Shown one piece after another: positions 28,104-36,885 of a stretch of 64,000 nt of DNA. A program made the position numbers and the translations under genes. The notes under the pieces are model-generated. The model had not been told where the DNA came from. It was given only the letters and a program-made list of their open reading frames with translations, and ran no database searches. Position 1 is the first letter of the stretch, and each line of letters begins with the position of its first letter. Origin of the DNA: Paenibacillus sp. FSL W8-0426. Lineage in GTDB: Bacteria > Bacillota > Bacilli > Paenibacillales > Paenibacillaceae. The stretch is taken from NCBI RefSeq assembly GCF_037969725.1, contig NZ_CP150203.1:4790001-4854000 (forward strand), read 5' to 3'.

Positions 28104-29024
28104 TTATTCAAAAATGGAAAATATAACGATAACCGCAGCCACATACAGAATGACGGTAATCAATATAGGCTTATCCTCAAACAAAACACGGTCGGGAGAG
28201 CCGCCTTTGTTCTTCATATGAATCAAATATAGATAACGGAACATGCCGTAAATGACAAGCGGGATCGTCCACATCAAATGAATCGTCCGGTTGGACGTGA
28301 ACGTAAACAGCGAATAACTGATAATGGTCGCCGTAGTCACAATCGTGTTGAATTGATCGAGCAGCGTAACAGAATAATGATCCAAAACCTTACGATGCGA
28401 TCCCGTATTGCCTTCCAGCAGTACGAGTTCGTGACGCCGTTTACCGATAGCCAAAAATAGCGACAACAGCATCGTACAGATCAGAAACCATGGCGTAAAA
28501 GGAACATGAATCAGCACACCCCCGGCAATCGCACGCAGCACAAACCCGGCGGCAATCGTCATGACATCCATGATCACTATATGTTTGAGCACAAACGAAT
28601 ACGATACATTAAGCGCAAAATAGACGATGCACAACACGCCGAATAATGGGTTTAACATCATTGCCGAGCCTACGGACAAGACCAGCAACCCGATTCCAAA
28701 CCCAAGCGCCTGACGGGGGCTCACTTGTCCCGATGCGATCGGGCGGTTTCTTTTCACGGGATGCTGGCGATCCCGTTCGCGGTCCACGTAATCGTTCAAA
28801 ATATATACGCAGCCTGCCACCAGACTGAACAGGAAAAAACCGACGAGTGTAGCGATGACCGTTTCTGTTCGAATTTCCTCAAAAGAAAAAACCAAAGCGG
28901 CAAAAAGCAGCAAATTTTTCGTCCATTGCTTTGGGCGCAGCAGGCGGATATACCCCGCCACCACGCTTTCGTCCGTTTTGCTTGCAGATGATGAAATATT
29001 TGGACGTGATGATAACAACCTCAT
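28104..29024 (-). CDS. UbiA-family prenyltransferase, DPPR-synthase-like
   Basis: A 306-residue membrane enzyme with about eight helices. The first aspartate motif NDYVDRERD (N77, D78, D81, D85) followed by RQHPVKRNRPIASG, and the later GKRRHEL, are the signature of 5-phosphoribosyl-1-diphosphate:decaprenyl-phosphate phosphoribosyltransferase (Rv3806c type), not of quinone or heme prenyltransferases. The N-terminal LLRPKQWTKNLLLFA is likewise typical. The expected reaction is PRPP plus polyprenyl phosphate to polyprenyl-phosphoryl-ribose 5-phosphate. ATG 29022-29024 follows AAGGGAG; an extension to 29102 has no site. First gene of the five-gene operon, with its own promoter. Confidence 0.82.
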   Translation of the reverse strand: MRLLSSRPNISSSASKTDESVVAGYIRLLRPKQWTKNLLLFAALVFSFEEIRTETVIATLVGFFLFSLVAGCVYILNDYVDRERDRQHPVKRNRPIASGQVSPRQALGFGIGLLVLSVGSAMMLNPLFGVLCIVYFALNVSYSFVLKHIVIMDVMTIAAGFVLRAIAGGVLIHVPFTPWFLICTMLLSLFLAIGKRRHELVLLEGNTGSHRKVLDHYSVTLLDQFNTIVTTATIISYSLFTFTSNRTIHLMWTIPLVIYGMFRYLYLIHMKNKGGSPDRVLFEDKPILITVILYVAAVIVIFSIFE

Positions 29025-29090
29025 CGTCTCCCTTCCCAAAAAAACTCCATTAACATTCATTTTACTACACAAATAATAAACGAAAAATAA

Positions 29091-29119
29091 ATAATAAATC
29101 ACTTGGTACTTTTTGTAAA
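29091..29119 (-). promoter_or_regulatory. Sigma-A promoter of the UbiA-HAD-SMR-GT operon
   Basis: TTTACA (29119-29114), a 17-base spacer and TATTAT (29096-29091) on the minus strand, just below the dapL terminator and about 67 bases before the UbiA start. Confidence 0.7.
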
Positions 29120-29146
29120 GACAAAACTAAGAAATTGCGAGACAAA

Positions 29147-29175
29147 ACAAAAAAGAGACCTTTTCGGTCTCTTTT
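29147..29175 (-). terminator. Terminator of dapL
   Basis: AAAGAGACC and GGTCTCTTT pair over a five-base loop; TTTTTTG follows on the minus strand. It lies about 25 bases after the dapL stop. Confidence 0.9.
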
Positions 29176-29199
29176 CATATCAACGAATGATTTGACATT

Positions 29200-30453
29200 T
29201 TAAAATTCGAACTGCACGTCGCTCAGGCGGCGTTTGATTTCAGCAATGACACGCTTCTCTTCTTCTTCGCCTTGAGCGATGAAGGTAACCGAGAAACGCA
29301 CGAAGTTGCCGGCATCATCCCAAGGCACCGACGAAATCAGTTTTTCGCGAATCAGGAACTGGGAGAAATCCTCGCCGGATTCGAAGCGGCGTCCGCCGAC
29401 AACACCCTTAGGAGCTTCGACATACAGGAAGAAGGAGCCTTTGGGTTTCTCTGCTTTGAAGCCAAGTTCGTTCAACGCGGACACGAGCAAATCGTGACGG
29501 CGGGAATATTTCTCGGCGATTTTCTCGGTAATTTCCGGATGGCTCAAGCCATAGGCCGCAGCCTTTTGAATCGCGATGAACTGACCGGAATCGTTGTTGT
29601 CTTTTACGTCGCTGAACGCTTTGACAACAAGCGGATTGCCTGCCACAAACCCGATTCTCCAGCCTGTCATGTTGTAGGATTTGGACAAGGAATGCAGCTC
29701 CACGCCAACATCCTTCGCTCCAGGTACGGACAGGAAGCTGAATGGTTTGTTTCCATCGTAAGTCAATGCTGCATACGGAGCATCATGTACGACGACAACG
29801 CTGTATTTTTTAGCCCACTCGACCACTTCAGTGAAAAACTCAACCGTTGCGGCTGCACCCGTAGGATTGTTTGGATAGTTCAAGTAAAGCAGTTTCGCGC
29901 GTTTAGCGATATCTTCCGGAATGGAGGACAGGTCAGGCAGGAAGTTGTTCTCTTTCGTCAATTGAACGTTATACACTTCTCCGCCGAGGTACTTCGTGTG
30001 TGTACCCATAACCGGATAGCCCGGAACCGTCATGATGGTCACGTCGCCAGGATTAATAAAGCAGGAAGGCATCATGGCCAAAGCCGGCTTGGAACCGATC
30101 GAGTGCACGATTTCCGTTGCGGCATCGATGCCGTCCACGTTAAAAACGTTTTTCAGGTAGGCCGCAGCGGCTTCCTTGAATTCAGGAATACCGTTGTCTG
30201 CATAACCGCGGTTCTCCGGTTTGGCTGCTTCTTCAGCCAATGCGGCAACGATGCCTGCATCTGCCATCTCGTCAGGCTCGCCAACGCCGAGGTCAATCAG
30301 TTCAACATCCGGAAAATCCTTTTTGGCGGAAGCTTTGGCGCGTTTGATTTTTTCGAATTTATAGATGTTCGTGTCTTTGCCATAGTTAGCGCCACCGATG
30401 CGGTCAGCGAAGTTGGTCTGGATGTAGGTTTCTTGATATTTGTCGATACTCAT
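29200..30453 (-). CDS. dapL: LL-diaminopimelate aminotransferase
   Basis: PLP enzyme converting tetrahydrodipicolinate directly to LL-diaminopimelate, the precursor of meso-DAP and lysine. In 417 residues the fold-type-I aminotransferase marks are YLNYPNNPTGA, the PLP Lys in LHSLSKSYNMTGWRIGFVAG, and an N-terminal DLGVGEPDEMAD. The N-terminal IGGANYGKDTNIYKFEKIKR is close to DapL-type enzymes. ATG 30451-30453 (MSIDKYQETY) lies 12 bases from GAGGAG; an earlier ATG at 30465 touches the site. It is 106 bases after rluD and may share its transcript. DapL agrees with the meso-DAP-type MurE in the same window. Confidence 0.8.
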   Translation of the reverse strand: MSIDKYQETYIQTNFADRIGGANYGKDTNIYKFEKIKRAKASAKKDFPDVELIDLGVGEPDEMADAGIVAALAEEAAKPENRGYADNGIPEFKEAAAAYLKNVFNVDGIDAATEIVHSIGSKPALAMMPSCFINPGDVTIMTVPGYPVMGTHTKYLGGEVYNVQLTKENNFLPDLSSIPEDIAKRAKLLYLNYPNNPTGAAATVEFFTEVVEWAKKYSVVVVHDAPYAALTYDGNKPFSFLSVPGAKDVGVELHSLSKSYNMTGWRIGFVAGNPLVVKAFSDVKDNNDSGQFIAIQKAAAYGLSHPEITEKIAEKYSRRHDLLVSALNELGFKAEKPKGSFFLYVEAPKGVVGGRRFESGEDFSQFLIREKLISSVPWDDAGNFVRFSVTFIAQGEEEEKRVIAEIKRRLSDVQFEF

Positions 30454-30559
30454 AGCGATATTCATCTCCTCGTTTTGACGCAAGTTTCTATTCCACTATG
30501 AAGCATTTACATGGTCTTATCCATGGACAAAACACCCGAACATTTGTACTTTCAGCGTC

Positions 30560-31561
30560 CTAACGGCTGCGCAATGAGGCGAGAACATCCTCCATGTCCT
30601 GCGGCAGCGGAGCCGTGAATTCCATATATTCCCCGCTCGTCGGATGCACGAATCCAAGCACTGCCGCATGCAATGCCTGTCCTTGCATTTTAATACCTTT
30701 GTTGCGACCGTATACCGGATCGCCGACCAGCGGATGCCCGATGAATTTCATGTGCACCCGGATCTGATGCGTACGTCCCGTTTCCAGCTTCAGTTCAAGC
30801 AACGTATAATCATTGATGCGCTCTGTAACAGTGAAGTGAGTCACTGCATGCTTGCTGTTTCGTTCCGTGACGGTATACATTTTCCGATCATGAGGATCAC
30901 GGCCAATCGGGGCATCAATCGTGCCTTGATCGTGGCTGAGATGGCCGTGCACAAGCGCAATGTAACGCCGATTTACGCTGTGTTCCTTTAGCTGTGCAGC
31001 CAGGGAAGCATGCGCACGATCGTTTTTGGCCGCCATGAGCAGTCCCGATGTGTCTTTGTCGATCCGATGCACGATTCCGGGACGAAGCTCGCCGTTAATG
31101 CCTGACAAGTCCTTGCAGTGGTACATCAACGCGTTCACGAGCGTCCCGGACAGATGGCCGGGTGCAGGATGAACGACGAGGCCGCGCGGTTTGTTGACCA
31201 CGATGACATCGCTGTCTTCATATACGACTTCCAGCGGAATGTCCTCGGCAGCAATCTCCACCGCGGCAGGCTCCGGAATCTCAAGCACCACGACGTCGCC
31301 TTCGGACAACTTGGCATTCGCTTTCGTCGCGCTGCCATTGACCGTAACCAATCCATCGCCGATCCACAATTGGACTTGAGAGCGGGATACGTCCTCCAGC
31401 GACTCCGTAATATATTTGTCAATGCGCTCCTTTTTATGCTCGGGAGCTACAGTCCATTCCATTCGTTCTTTGCCTTGAAGAAGATCGTCTTCCTGGCCGT
31501 ATTTTCCCAAAGCGGAGACGTCTTCCTGACTTTTTGCTGCGTCATCAAAACGGTTACTCAT
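30560..31561 (-). CDS. RluD-family 23S rRNA pseudouridine synthase (YlyB)
   Basis: Isomerises uridine in 23S rRNA. A 333-residue protein with an N-terminal S4 domain (RIDKYITESLEDVSRSQVQ ... GDGLVTVNG) and the RluA/RluD catalytic domain: PGIVHRIDKDTSGLLM contains the catalytic Asp, and ETGRTHQIRVHM and ALHAAVLGFVHP complete the signature. ATG 31559-31561 (MSNRFDD) overlaps the lspA stop by eight bases, with GAAGGGA upstream. lspA followed by this gene is conserved in Bacillus, where pyrR comes next. Confidence 0.93.
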   Translation of the reverse strand: MSNRFDDAAKSQEDVSALGKYGQEDDLLQGKERMEWTVAPEHKKERIDKYITESLEDVSRSQVQLWIGDGLVTVNGSATKANAKLSEGDVVVLEIPEPAAVEIAAEDIPLEVVYEDSDVIVVNKPRGLVVHPAPGHLSGTLVNALMYHCKDLSGINGELRPGIVHRIDKDTSGLLMAAKNDRAHASLAAQLKEHSVNRRYIALVHGHLSHDQGTIDAPIGRDPHDRKMYTVTERNSKHAVTHFTVTERINDYTLLELKLETGRTHQIRVHMKFIGHPLVGDPVYGRNKGIKMQGQALHAAVLGFVHPTSGEYMEFTAPLPQDMEDVLASLRSR

Positions 31562-32060
31562 GCGTTTCATTCCCTTCAATCTTTGCAGCGGCTTTCTCTC
31601 TGCGTCCTTCAAGCAGCGTTTCAAGCACGATCAAGGCCACCCCGATACATATGGCCGAGTCGGCAATGTTAAAGATGGGAAACGTATAACTTCCAAAATT
31701 AAGCTGAACAAAGTCAACGACTTCACCGGTCAATGCCCGGTCCAGGAAGTTGCCGATCGCCCCCCCAAGCACCAGACTAAGTGCTACAGGCAGCAATTTG
31801 TGCGGACTGTTTTTTACTTTTTGCAAATACCATACCAGAGCAACAACTACAACAATGGTCACCACGATAAAAAACCAGCGTTGGTTTTGCAAAATGCCAA
31901 ACGCCGCGCCGGCATTGCGGTGAGAGGTAATAACGAAGAAATTGCCGATGACCGGAATTTCGTCGTCGATGGTCATTTGTGTGGCGATCAGGTACTTTGT
32001 GCCCTGATCCACCAAAAAAACGATAAAAGCGAGGATATAGTACACCACGTTTTTTGTCAC
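31554..32060 (-). CDS. lspA: Lipoprotein signal peptidase (signal peptidase II)
   Basis: Membrane aspartic protease that cuts the signal peptide from lipoproteins. About 168 residues with four helices. The catalytic Asp pair is in GNFLDRALTGEVVDFV and FNIADSAI; the conserved NAGAAFGIL (N-x-GxAFG) follows helix 1. GTG 32058-32060 begins MTKNVVYYILAFIVFLVDQG, as family members do. The frame is open up to 32213, but a promoter-like TACAAT lies inside that extension. Substrates in this window include the solute-binding and membrane-fusion lipoproteins. Confidence 0.92.
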   Translation of the reverse strand: MTKNVVYYILAFIVFLVDQGTKYLIATQMTIDDEIPVIGNFFVITSHRNAGAAFGILQNQRWFFIVVTIVVVVALVWYLQKVKNSPHKLLPVALSLVLGGAIGNFLDRALTGEVVDFVQLNFGSYTFPIFNIADSAICIGVALIVLETLLEGRREKAAAKIEGNETHE

Positions 32061-32110
32061 TCCGATCTTGTCTTTTCCATACGATACCAGGCTTTGCGCC
32101 AGACTTGTCC

Positions 32111-32140
32111 ATTGTAGCACAGCTGTTTGGAAATCGTCCA
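32111..32140 (-). promoter_or_regulatory. Candidate sigma-A promoter of lspA
   Basis: TGGACG (32140-32135), 18 bases, TACAAT (32116-32111) on the minus strand, about 50 bases before the lspA GTG. The -35 is moderate. Confidence 0.5.
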
Positions 32141-32278
32141 CGGCCCGTGCGAAAGGCGGCTTCATGGCAAAAAGGATAACATTTTCCTTCTGTATTCCTG
32201 CCCGAAATGGCACATCCTACAACGGAGTACACATTCGGCTTAGCAGGTTCAACATATCGCTGCGGAAAGGGGAATACC

Positions 32279-33016
32279 ATGGCACATCTATCACCGGAAC
32301 AGTTACATTCCTTGCGTACCCAACTGATCACCGAGAAACGGCACATCGAACATCGGCTTGCCGAGAACGAACATTATGGGCTAGGCGATTCAATGAAATT
32401 GCAGACCGGCGAGCTTTCCCCCATCGATAATCACCCGGGAGACGTAGGCACAGAAATGTACGAACGTGCAAAAGACATCTCCTTGCTGGAACATGATGAA
32501 TTTCAGGTGGAACGAATTGCTTCCGCTTTGCAATCCATGGACGAAGGGAGATACGGCATCTGTGTCGTTTGCAGGCAGCCGATTTCCTTTGAGCGTCTTC
32601 AAGCCGTGCCTTATACCCAGTATTGCGTCGACCATCAACCCGGCCATGTCTCCAGCGACCGACCTGTCGAAGAACAATTTTTGGAACCTCCCTTTGGCCG
32701 AACAAGTTTGGATGAGCGCGAGGACCAAAACGGTTTCGATGGGGAAGACGCATGGCAAATCGTCGAGAGCTGGGGAACATCCAATACTCCGGCCATGGCC
32801 GAAGGCTCGGACATCGACAGCTATGATGTGATGTCGATCGAAGCTACAGATGAAGTCGAAGGCTGCGTTGAAGCTTATGAAAGCTTTGTGGCCACCGATA
32901 TTTACGGACATGACGTATCCATCGTACGCAACCGGCAATACAAGGAATACCTTGAACGAGGCGAAGGCGAAGGATTGCTTGAACCGGATGTCGAATTTTC
33001 CGATGATTTATATTGA
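32279..33016 (+). CDS. TraR/DksA-type zinc-finger protein, YteA family sporulation protein
   Basis: A 245-residue protein. The N-terminal coiled coil (LSPEQLHSLRTQLITEKRHI ... RLAENEHYG) is followed by DVGTEMYERAKDISLL and the DksA-like zinc region GICVVCRQPISFERLQAVPY with YCVDH; the third and fourth ligands look like Cys and His. The C-terminal half is acidic and low in known motifs (SIVRNRQYKEYLERGEGEG at the end). This is the YteA/YlyA type; YlyA of Bacillus binds RNA polymerase and affects sigma-G genes. ATG 32279 follows AAAGGGG by six bases. It is on the strand opposite to both neighbours, ileS and lspA. Confidence 0.82.
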   Translation: MAHLSPEQLHSLRTQLITEKRHIEHRLAENEHYGLGDSMKLQTGELSPIDNHPGDVGTEMYERAKDISLLEHDEFQVERIASALQSMDEGRYGICVVCRQPISFERLQAVPYTQYCVDHQPGHVSSDRPVEEQFLEPPFGRTSLDEREDQNGFDGEDAWQIVESWGTSNTPAMAEGSDIDSYDVMSIEATDEVEGCVEAYESFVATDIYGHDVSIVRNRQYKEYLERGEGEGLLEPDVEFSDDLY

Positions 33017-33032
33017 GGCTGCCCGTTAATTC

Positions 33033-33404
33033 CTAATACGTATTCAATTCAAGCTGACGCTGAACAATACGAACAATATCGGCTATATAATCCCCCACGA
33101 TTGGCAGGTTCAATGCACCAAGCATCTGTAATAAATAAATGATCGTCGCTGCAAAAAAAGTAAAGCCGATCGCAATGCCCACTCCTCTGGCAGCTCCGGA
33201 TAACAGATTAAGCCCAATCAGCTTCCAGGGGCGGTACAGCAGCTCCGTATATTGCGAAATGCGGGAACGTTCCAGTTCCTGAGCGATTCGGCTCGTCAGG
33301 GTGAACAGCTCCTTTATTTGTTCGTTCGAGTCCAATGCAGGCGGAACGGAAGATGTTGTCTTCGCCTGTGCTTCGGTTGACGGTTTATTCTTTGGTTCAG
33401 TCAT
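33033..33404 (-). CDS. DUF5665 family membrane protein
   Basis: A 123-residue protein with a disordered, Thr/Ser/Pro-rich N-terminus (about 25 residues), an amphipathic segment (LFTLTSRIAQELERSRISQY), then a membrane helix region GLNLLSGAARGVGIAIGFTFFAATIIYLLQ and a helical end. The LLSGAARGVGIAIGFTF motif is the hallmark of DUF5665, common in spore formers and without known function. It is convergent with yteA, 16 bases between stops. The start follows GAGCGGA. Confidence 0.78.
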   Translation of the reverse strand: MTEPKNKPSTEAQAKTTSSVPPALDSNEQIKELFTLTSRIAQELERSRISQYTELLYRPWKLIGLNLLSGAARGVGIAIGFTFFAATIIYLLQMLGALNLPIVGDYIADIVRIVQRQLELNTY

Positions 33405-33480
33405 GATTTCCGCTCATTTCTGTATGGGGTTTATACCATAATGGCAATGTACACCCTATAGTCATTGCCCATTTGCCTTA

Positions 33481-33529
33481 AAATCAAACGAGCCGGGAAA
33501 CAGGGTAACCCTGAATCCGCGGCTCGTTT
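33481..33529 (-). terminator. Terminator of ileS
   Basis: AACGAGCC (33487-33494) pairs with GGCTCGTT (33521-33528); an inner CAGGGT/ACCCTG extends the stem. TTTGATTTT follows on the minus strand. Confidence 0.8.
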
Positions 33530-33564
33530 GCATGTTTTTCGTATGATATGTTCGGGTACTCCAA

Positions 33565-36500
33565 CTACTCGATCGCTACACCGATGTTTTTACCGGCAGC
33601 TTCGACACGTTCCATGGACTCACTGGAACCAAAAGCCACGTCCGTCACGAGCACGTTTTCACGCAGCACATGATCGAAAGCTTCGATGGCTGCCTGCAAT
33701 TCGGCATCGACGTCCAGCGTCAGGCGCACTCTTTTCTCGATCGGCAGATCGAGTTTTTTGCGTGTATCCTGAACCACGCGCACCACTTCGCGAACCAGGC
33801 CTTCCTGTTCCAGCTCAGGCGTGATTTCGGTATTGAATGCAACCGTCAAGCCATATCCCGAAGCGGAAGCAAAGCCGGTTTTGGCTTGTTTTTCAACCAG
33901 CAGCTCTTCTTCGGTCACTTGCAATTCTTCCCCATCCGGAGAAACGACATTGAATCGGCCCTCTGTTACCACTTTGCGCGTCTCATCCGGCGTCATGCCT
34001 TTGAACAGGTTTTGCAAGAATCCAACGTTTTTGCCATATTTCTTGCCGGCTACTTTCAGGTTCAGCTTCAACGTGAAGTCAACGAAATCGGCGTCGTTAT
34101 GCTCAGCCCGGATCGTTTTTACGTTGATCTCTTCCTTGATGATGTCCTCATAGTCGGAAAGATTAAAGCCTTTGTCCAGCGAAACGATCAGCTCGGACAA
34201 CGGTTGACGCGTTTTCACGCCGGTCTCGTTACGCACATTGCGTGCCAACTCAACTACCCGGCGAGCCGTCTCCATATCCCGTTCCAATTCCAAATCGATC
34301 AAAGACTCGTTCGCTGCCGGATAGTCATCCATATGCACGCTTTCGCCGTTGCTCAAATTCAGATAGATGTCTTCCGCCAGCATCGGCGTAAATGGAGCCA
34401 CCAATTTGGCTGTTGTCACGAGCACCTCAGTCAGCGTGCGGTATGCATCCAATTTATCCTCAGTCAGTCCGCTGCCCCAGAAACGATCGCGGGAACGGCG
34501 GATATACCAGTTGCTGAGCTCATCGACAAACGCTTCGATCGCTTTGGAGGAGTTCAGATAATCGTTAACGTTCAGCGCCTTTTCAACAACAAGGATCAGG
34601 CTGTTCAATCTGGACAGAATCCAGCGATCCAGATTGTGGGCAGACACTTTGAACGGATGTTCTTGCGGATCGAATCCGTCAATCGTCGCATACAGCGTCA
34701 AGAATGCATGGGTATTCACCAACGTATCGACCATTTTGGATTTGGCTTCCGCCACGATGCCTTTGGAGAAACGTTTGCTGTTCCATGGCGCGCTGTCCGA
34801 GAGCAGGGCCCAACGGAATGCATCGGTACCGAACTCTTCGATGACATCCCATGGATCGATGACATTGCCCTTGGATTTGGACATTTTTTGCCCATTCTCA
34901 TCCAGCACGTGTCCGGTTGCCATAACCGCTTTGTATGGCGCTTTGCCTGTCAGCAATGTGGAAACCGCCAGCAAGCTGTAGAACCAGCCGCGCGTCTGGT
35001 CGATCCCTTCGCAGATCATGTCTGCAGGGAACTGCTGCGCAAAGATATCTTGATTCTCAAACGGATAATGCTGCTGCGCAAATGGCATGGAGCCGCTGTC
35101 GAACCAAACGTCGATCACTTCCGGCGTTCGTTTCATTTCGTATTTTCCGCAAGAACTGAGTACCTTCACTTCATCGACGTAAGGCTTGTGCAATTCCAGG
35201 TTTTCCGGTACATCCCCGATCGCGCGAGCACGCAGTTCGGCAATGCTGTGCGGAGCAAACTGTTCGCCGGTCTCCTCGCACACCCAGATGTTCAGCGGTG
35301 TTCCCCAGTACCGGTCACGGCTGATGTTCCAATCCACCAGATCTTCGAGGAATTTGCCGAAACGTCCTTCGCGAACGTGACCCGGATACCACTCCACTTC
35401 ACTGTTGTTGGCGATCAATTGGTCTCTGATCGCAGTCGTTTGGATAAACCAGCTGTCCATGGCGTAGTACAGCAGAGGTGTATCGCAACGCCAGCAGAAT
35501 GGATAGCTGTGCTCATATTTTTCTTTGCTGAACAGGCGCCCTTTTTCAGACAGATATCTCACGATGTCCACATCGCAATCTTTGACGAAACGTCCGGCAA
35601 AATCAGTAACCTGAGCTACGAATTTACCCTCCAGATCAACCATGTTCACAAAACTGATGCCGTTCTCGCGGCAAACGCGATAGTCGTCCTCGCCGTGGGC
35701 AGGCGCCATGTGTACGATCCCTGTACCGCTTGCATCGGTTACGAAGCCTGCTCCCAGGATGATATTGGTTTTCTCTGCTTTAATGTAGTTGAATGGAGGA
35801 TCATAGGTTTTGCCAACCAGGTCGGAACCTTTCAGTGTGCCAATGACTTCATAATCACCTTTTGCGTCTTTCATGACTTTCTCGACCAGGTTAGTCGCCA
35901 TGATGTACACTTCACCATTCTGGCTTACGCGGGAATATTCCATGTCCGGATTCACCGCAAGCGCAACGTGGGATGGCAGCGTCCATGGCGTTGTCGTCCA
36001 TGCCAGTACAAATTCTCCGCTGTCATCCAGCTTGAATTTGGCAGTGGCACTGAGGTCTTTAACATCCTTGTAGCCTTGGGCAACCTCATGGGAGCTCAGC
36101 GTTGTCTGACAGGAAGGACAATACGGGCTTACGCGATGACCGCGATACAGCAGCCCTTTCTCGTGAATGGTCGCAAGGATGTTCCACACGCTTTCGATAT
36201 AGTTGTTGTCGAGCGTGATATAAGGGTTATCCATGTCCGTCCAGTAGGCGATGCCTTCTGTCAGGTCTCTCCATTGTTGCTCATATTCAAAAACGCTGGC
36301 TTTACATTCATTGATGAACTTTTCCACGCCATAATCTTCGATTTCCCATTTATGAGAGATGCCCAGTTTCTTCTGCACGCCCAGCTCCACCGGCAAACCA
36401 TGTGTATCCCAGCCCGCTTTGCGCACGACGCGATATCCCTTCATCGTATTGTAACGGCCGATAAAGTCTTTGATGACGCGCCCGAGCACGTGTCCGATAT

Positions 36501-36660
36501 GCGGCTTTCCGTTTGCAGTAGGCGGACCTTCATAAAAAACGAAATTCGGCTTCCCTTCGCGGTTTTCGATCGATCTTTTGAAGGTGTTTTCTTCCTTCCA
36601 TTTGTTCAGCATGCGCAGTTCTCTTGCGCGGGCCTTCTCCTTGACGTCAACTCTTTGCAT
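33565..36660 (-). CDS. ileS: Isoleucyl-tRNA synthetase, type 2 (IleS2-like)
   Basis: Charges tRNA-Ile. The 1031-residue class-I enzyme has the HIGH-type motif in GPPTANGKPHIGH (about 45-57) and KMSKS in NGQKMSKSKGN (about 590), the editing CP1 domain with GWDTHGLPVE before it, and a long C-terminal domain without the four-Cys zinc finger of Bacillus subtilis IleS. Length and the FYEGPPTANG and GWDTHGLPVE motifs place it in the eukaryote-like IleS2 group, which includes mupirocin-tolerant enzymes. ATG 36658-36660 follows GAAAGGA. It is controlled by a T-box 1.2 kb upstream, with a tandem-repeat array between. Confidence 0.95.
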   Translation of the reverse strand: MQRVDVKEKARARELRMLNKWKEENTFKRSIENREGKPNFVFYEGPPTANGKPHIGHVLGRVIKDFIGRYNTMKGYRVVRKAGWDTHGLPVELGVQKKLGISHKWEIEDYGVEKFINECKASVFEYEQQWRDLTEGIAYWTDMDNPYITLDNNYIESVWNILATIHEKGLLYRGHRVSPYCPSCQTTLSSHEVAQGYKDVKDLSATAKFKLDDSGEFVLAWTTTPWTLPSHVALAVNPDMEYSRVSQNGEVYIMATNLVEKVMKDAKGDYEVIGTLKGSDLVGKTYDPPFNYIKAEKTNIILGAGFVTDASGTGIVHMAPAHGEDDYRVCRENGISFVNMVDLEGKFVAQVTDFAGRFVKDCDVDIVRYLSEKGRLFSKEKYEHSYPFCWRCDTPLLYYAMDSWFIQTTAIRDQLIANNSEVEWYPGHVREGRFGKFLEDLVDWNISRDRYWGTPLNIWVCEETGEQFAPHSIAELRARAIGDVPENLELHKPYVDEVKVLSSCGKYEMKRTPEVIDVWFDSGSMPFAQQHYPFENQDIFAQQFPADMICEGIDQTRGWFYSLLAVSTLLTGKAPYKAVMATGHVLDENGQKMSKSKGNVIDPWDVIEEFGTDAFRWALLSDSAPWNSKRFSKGIVAEAKSKMVDTLVNTHAFLTLYATIDGFDPQEHPFKVSAHNLDRWILSRLNSLILVVEKALNVNDYLNSSKAIEAFVDELSNWYIRRSRDRFWGSGLTEDKLDAYRTLTEVLVTTAKLVAPFTPMLAEDIYLNLSNGESVHMDDYPAANESLIDLELERDMETARRVVELARNVRNETGVKTRQPLSELIVSLDKGFNLSDYEDIIKEEINVKTIRAEHNDADFVDFTLKLNLKVAGKKYGKNVGFLQNLFKGMTPDETRKVVTEGRFNVVSPDGEELQVTEEELLVEKQAKTGFASASGYGLTVAFNTEITPELEQEGLVREVVRVVQDTRKKLDLPIEKRVRLTLDVDAELQAAIEAFDHVLRENVLVTDVAFGSSESMERVEAAGKNIGVAIE

Positions 36661-36885
36661 GATGATATCTTTCCTTTCGACATTGGTTAATTGTGGACCG
36701 TTTCAATCCCCCTAAATCCCCCTTCCCAAGGGGGACCCCATAGGCGCTCCGCCCTCTGGACACCCGGCATGGTTTGTCGGGGGCGAGCATGCGGCGCGTG
36801 GGTGGTGCTGCGTGCGGGGAGTCGGCCCTTATGCGGCTGTTCCTTTTCAGGAACGCCCCAGGGCCTCGACTTCGCCGCATGGGGC
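36661..36885 (-). other. Unique part of the ileS leader
   Basis: About 225 GC-rich bases between ileS and the repeat array. A CCCCCTT/AAGGGGG hairpin near 36717-36736 lies close to ileS, giving three G-runs on the minus strand, and GTTCCT/AGGAAC forms another near 36838-36853. No promoter or gene is convincing; short frames here look like GC-driven noise. Confidence 0.5.

Noticed and set aside
33670..36690. 1006-residue plus-strand frame over ileS
   Set aside because: Antisense shadow of ileS with no recognisable domain.
36716..36745. G-quadruplex next to ileS
   Set aside because: Only three long G-runs on the minus strand; the fourth is two bases, so evidence is weak.
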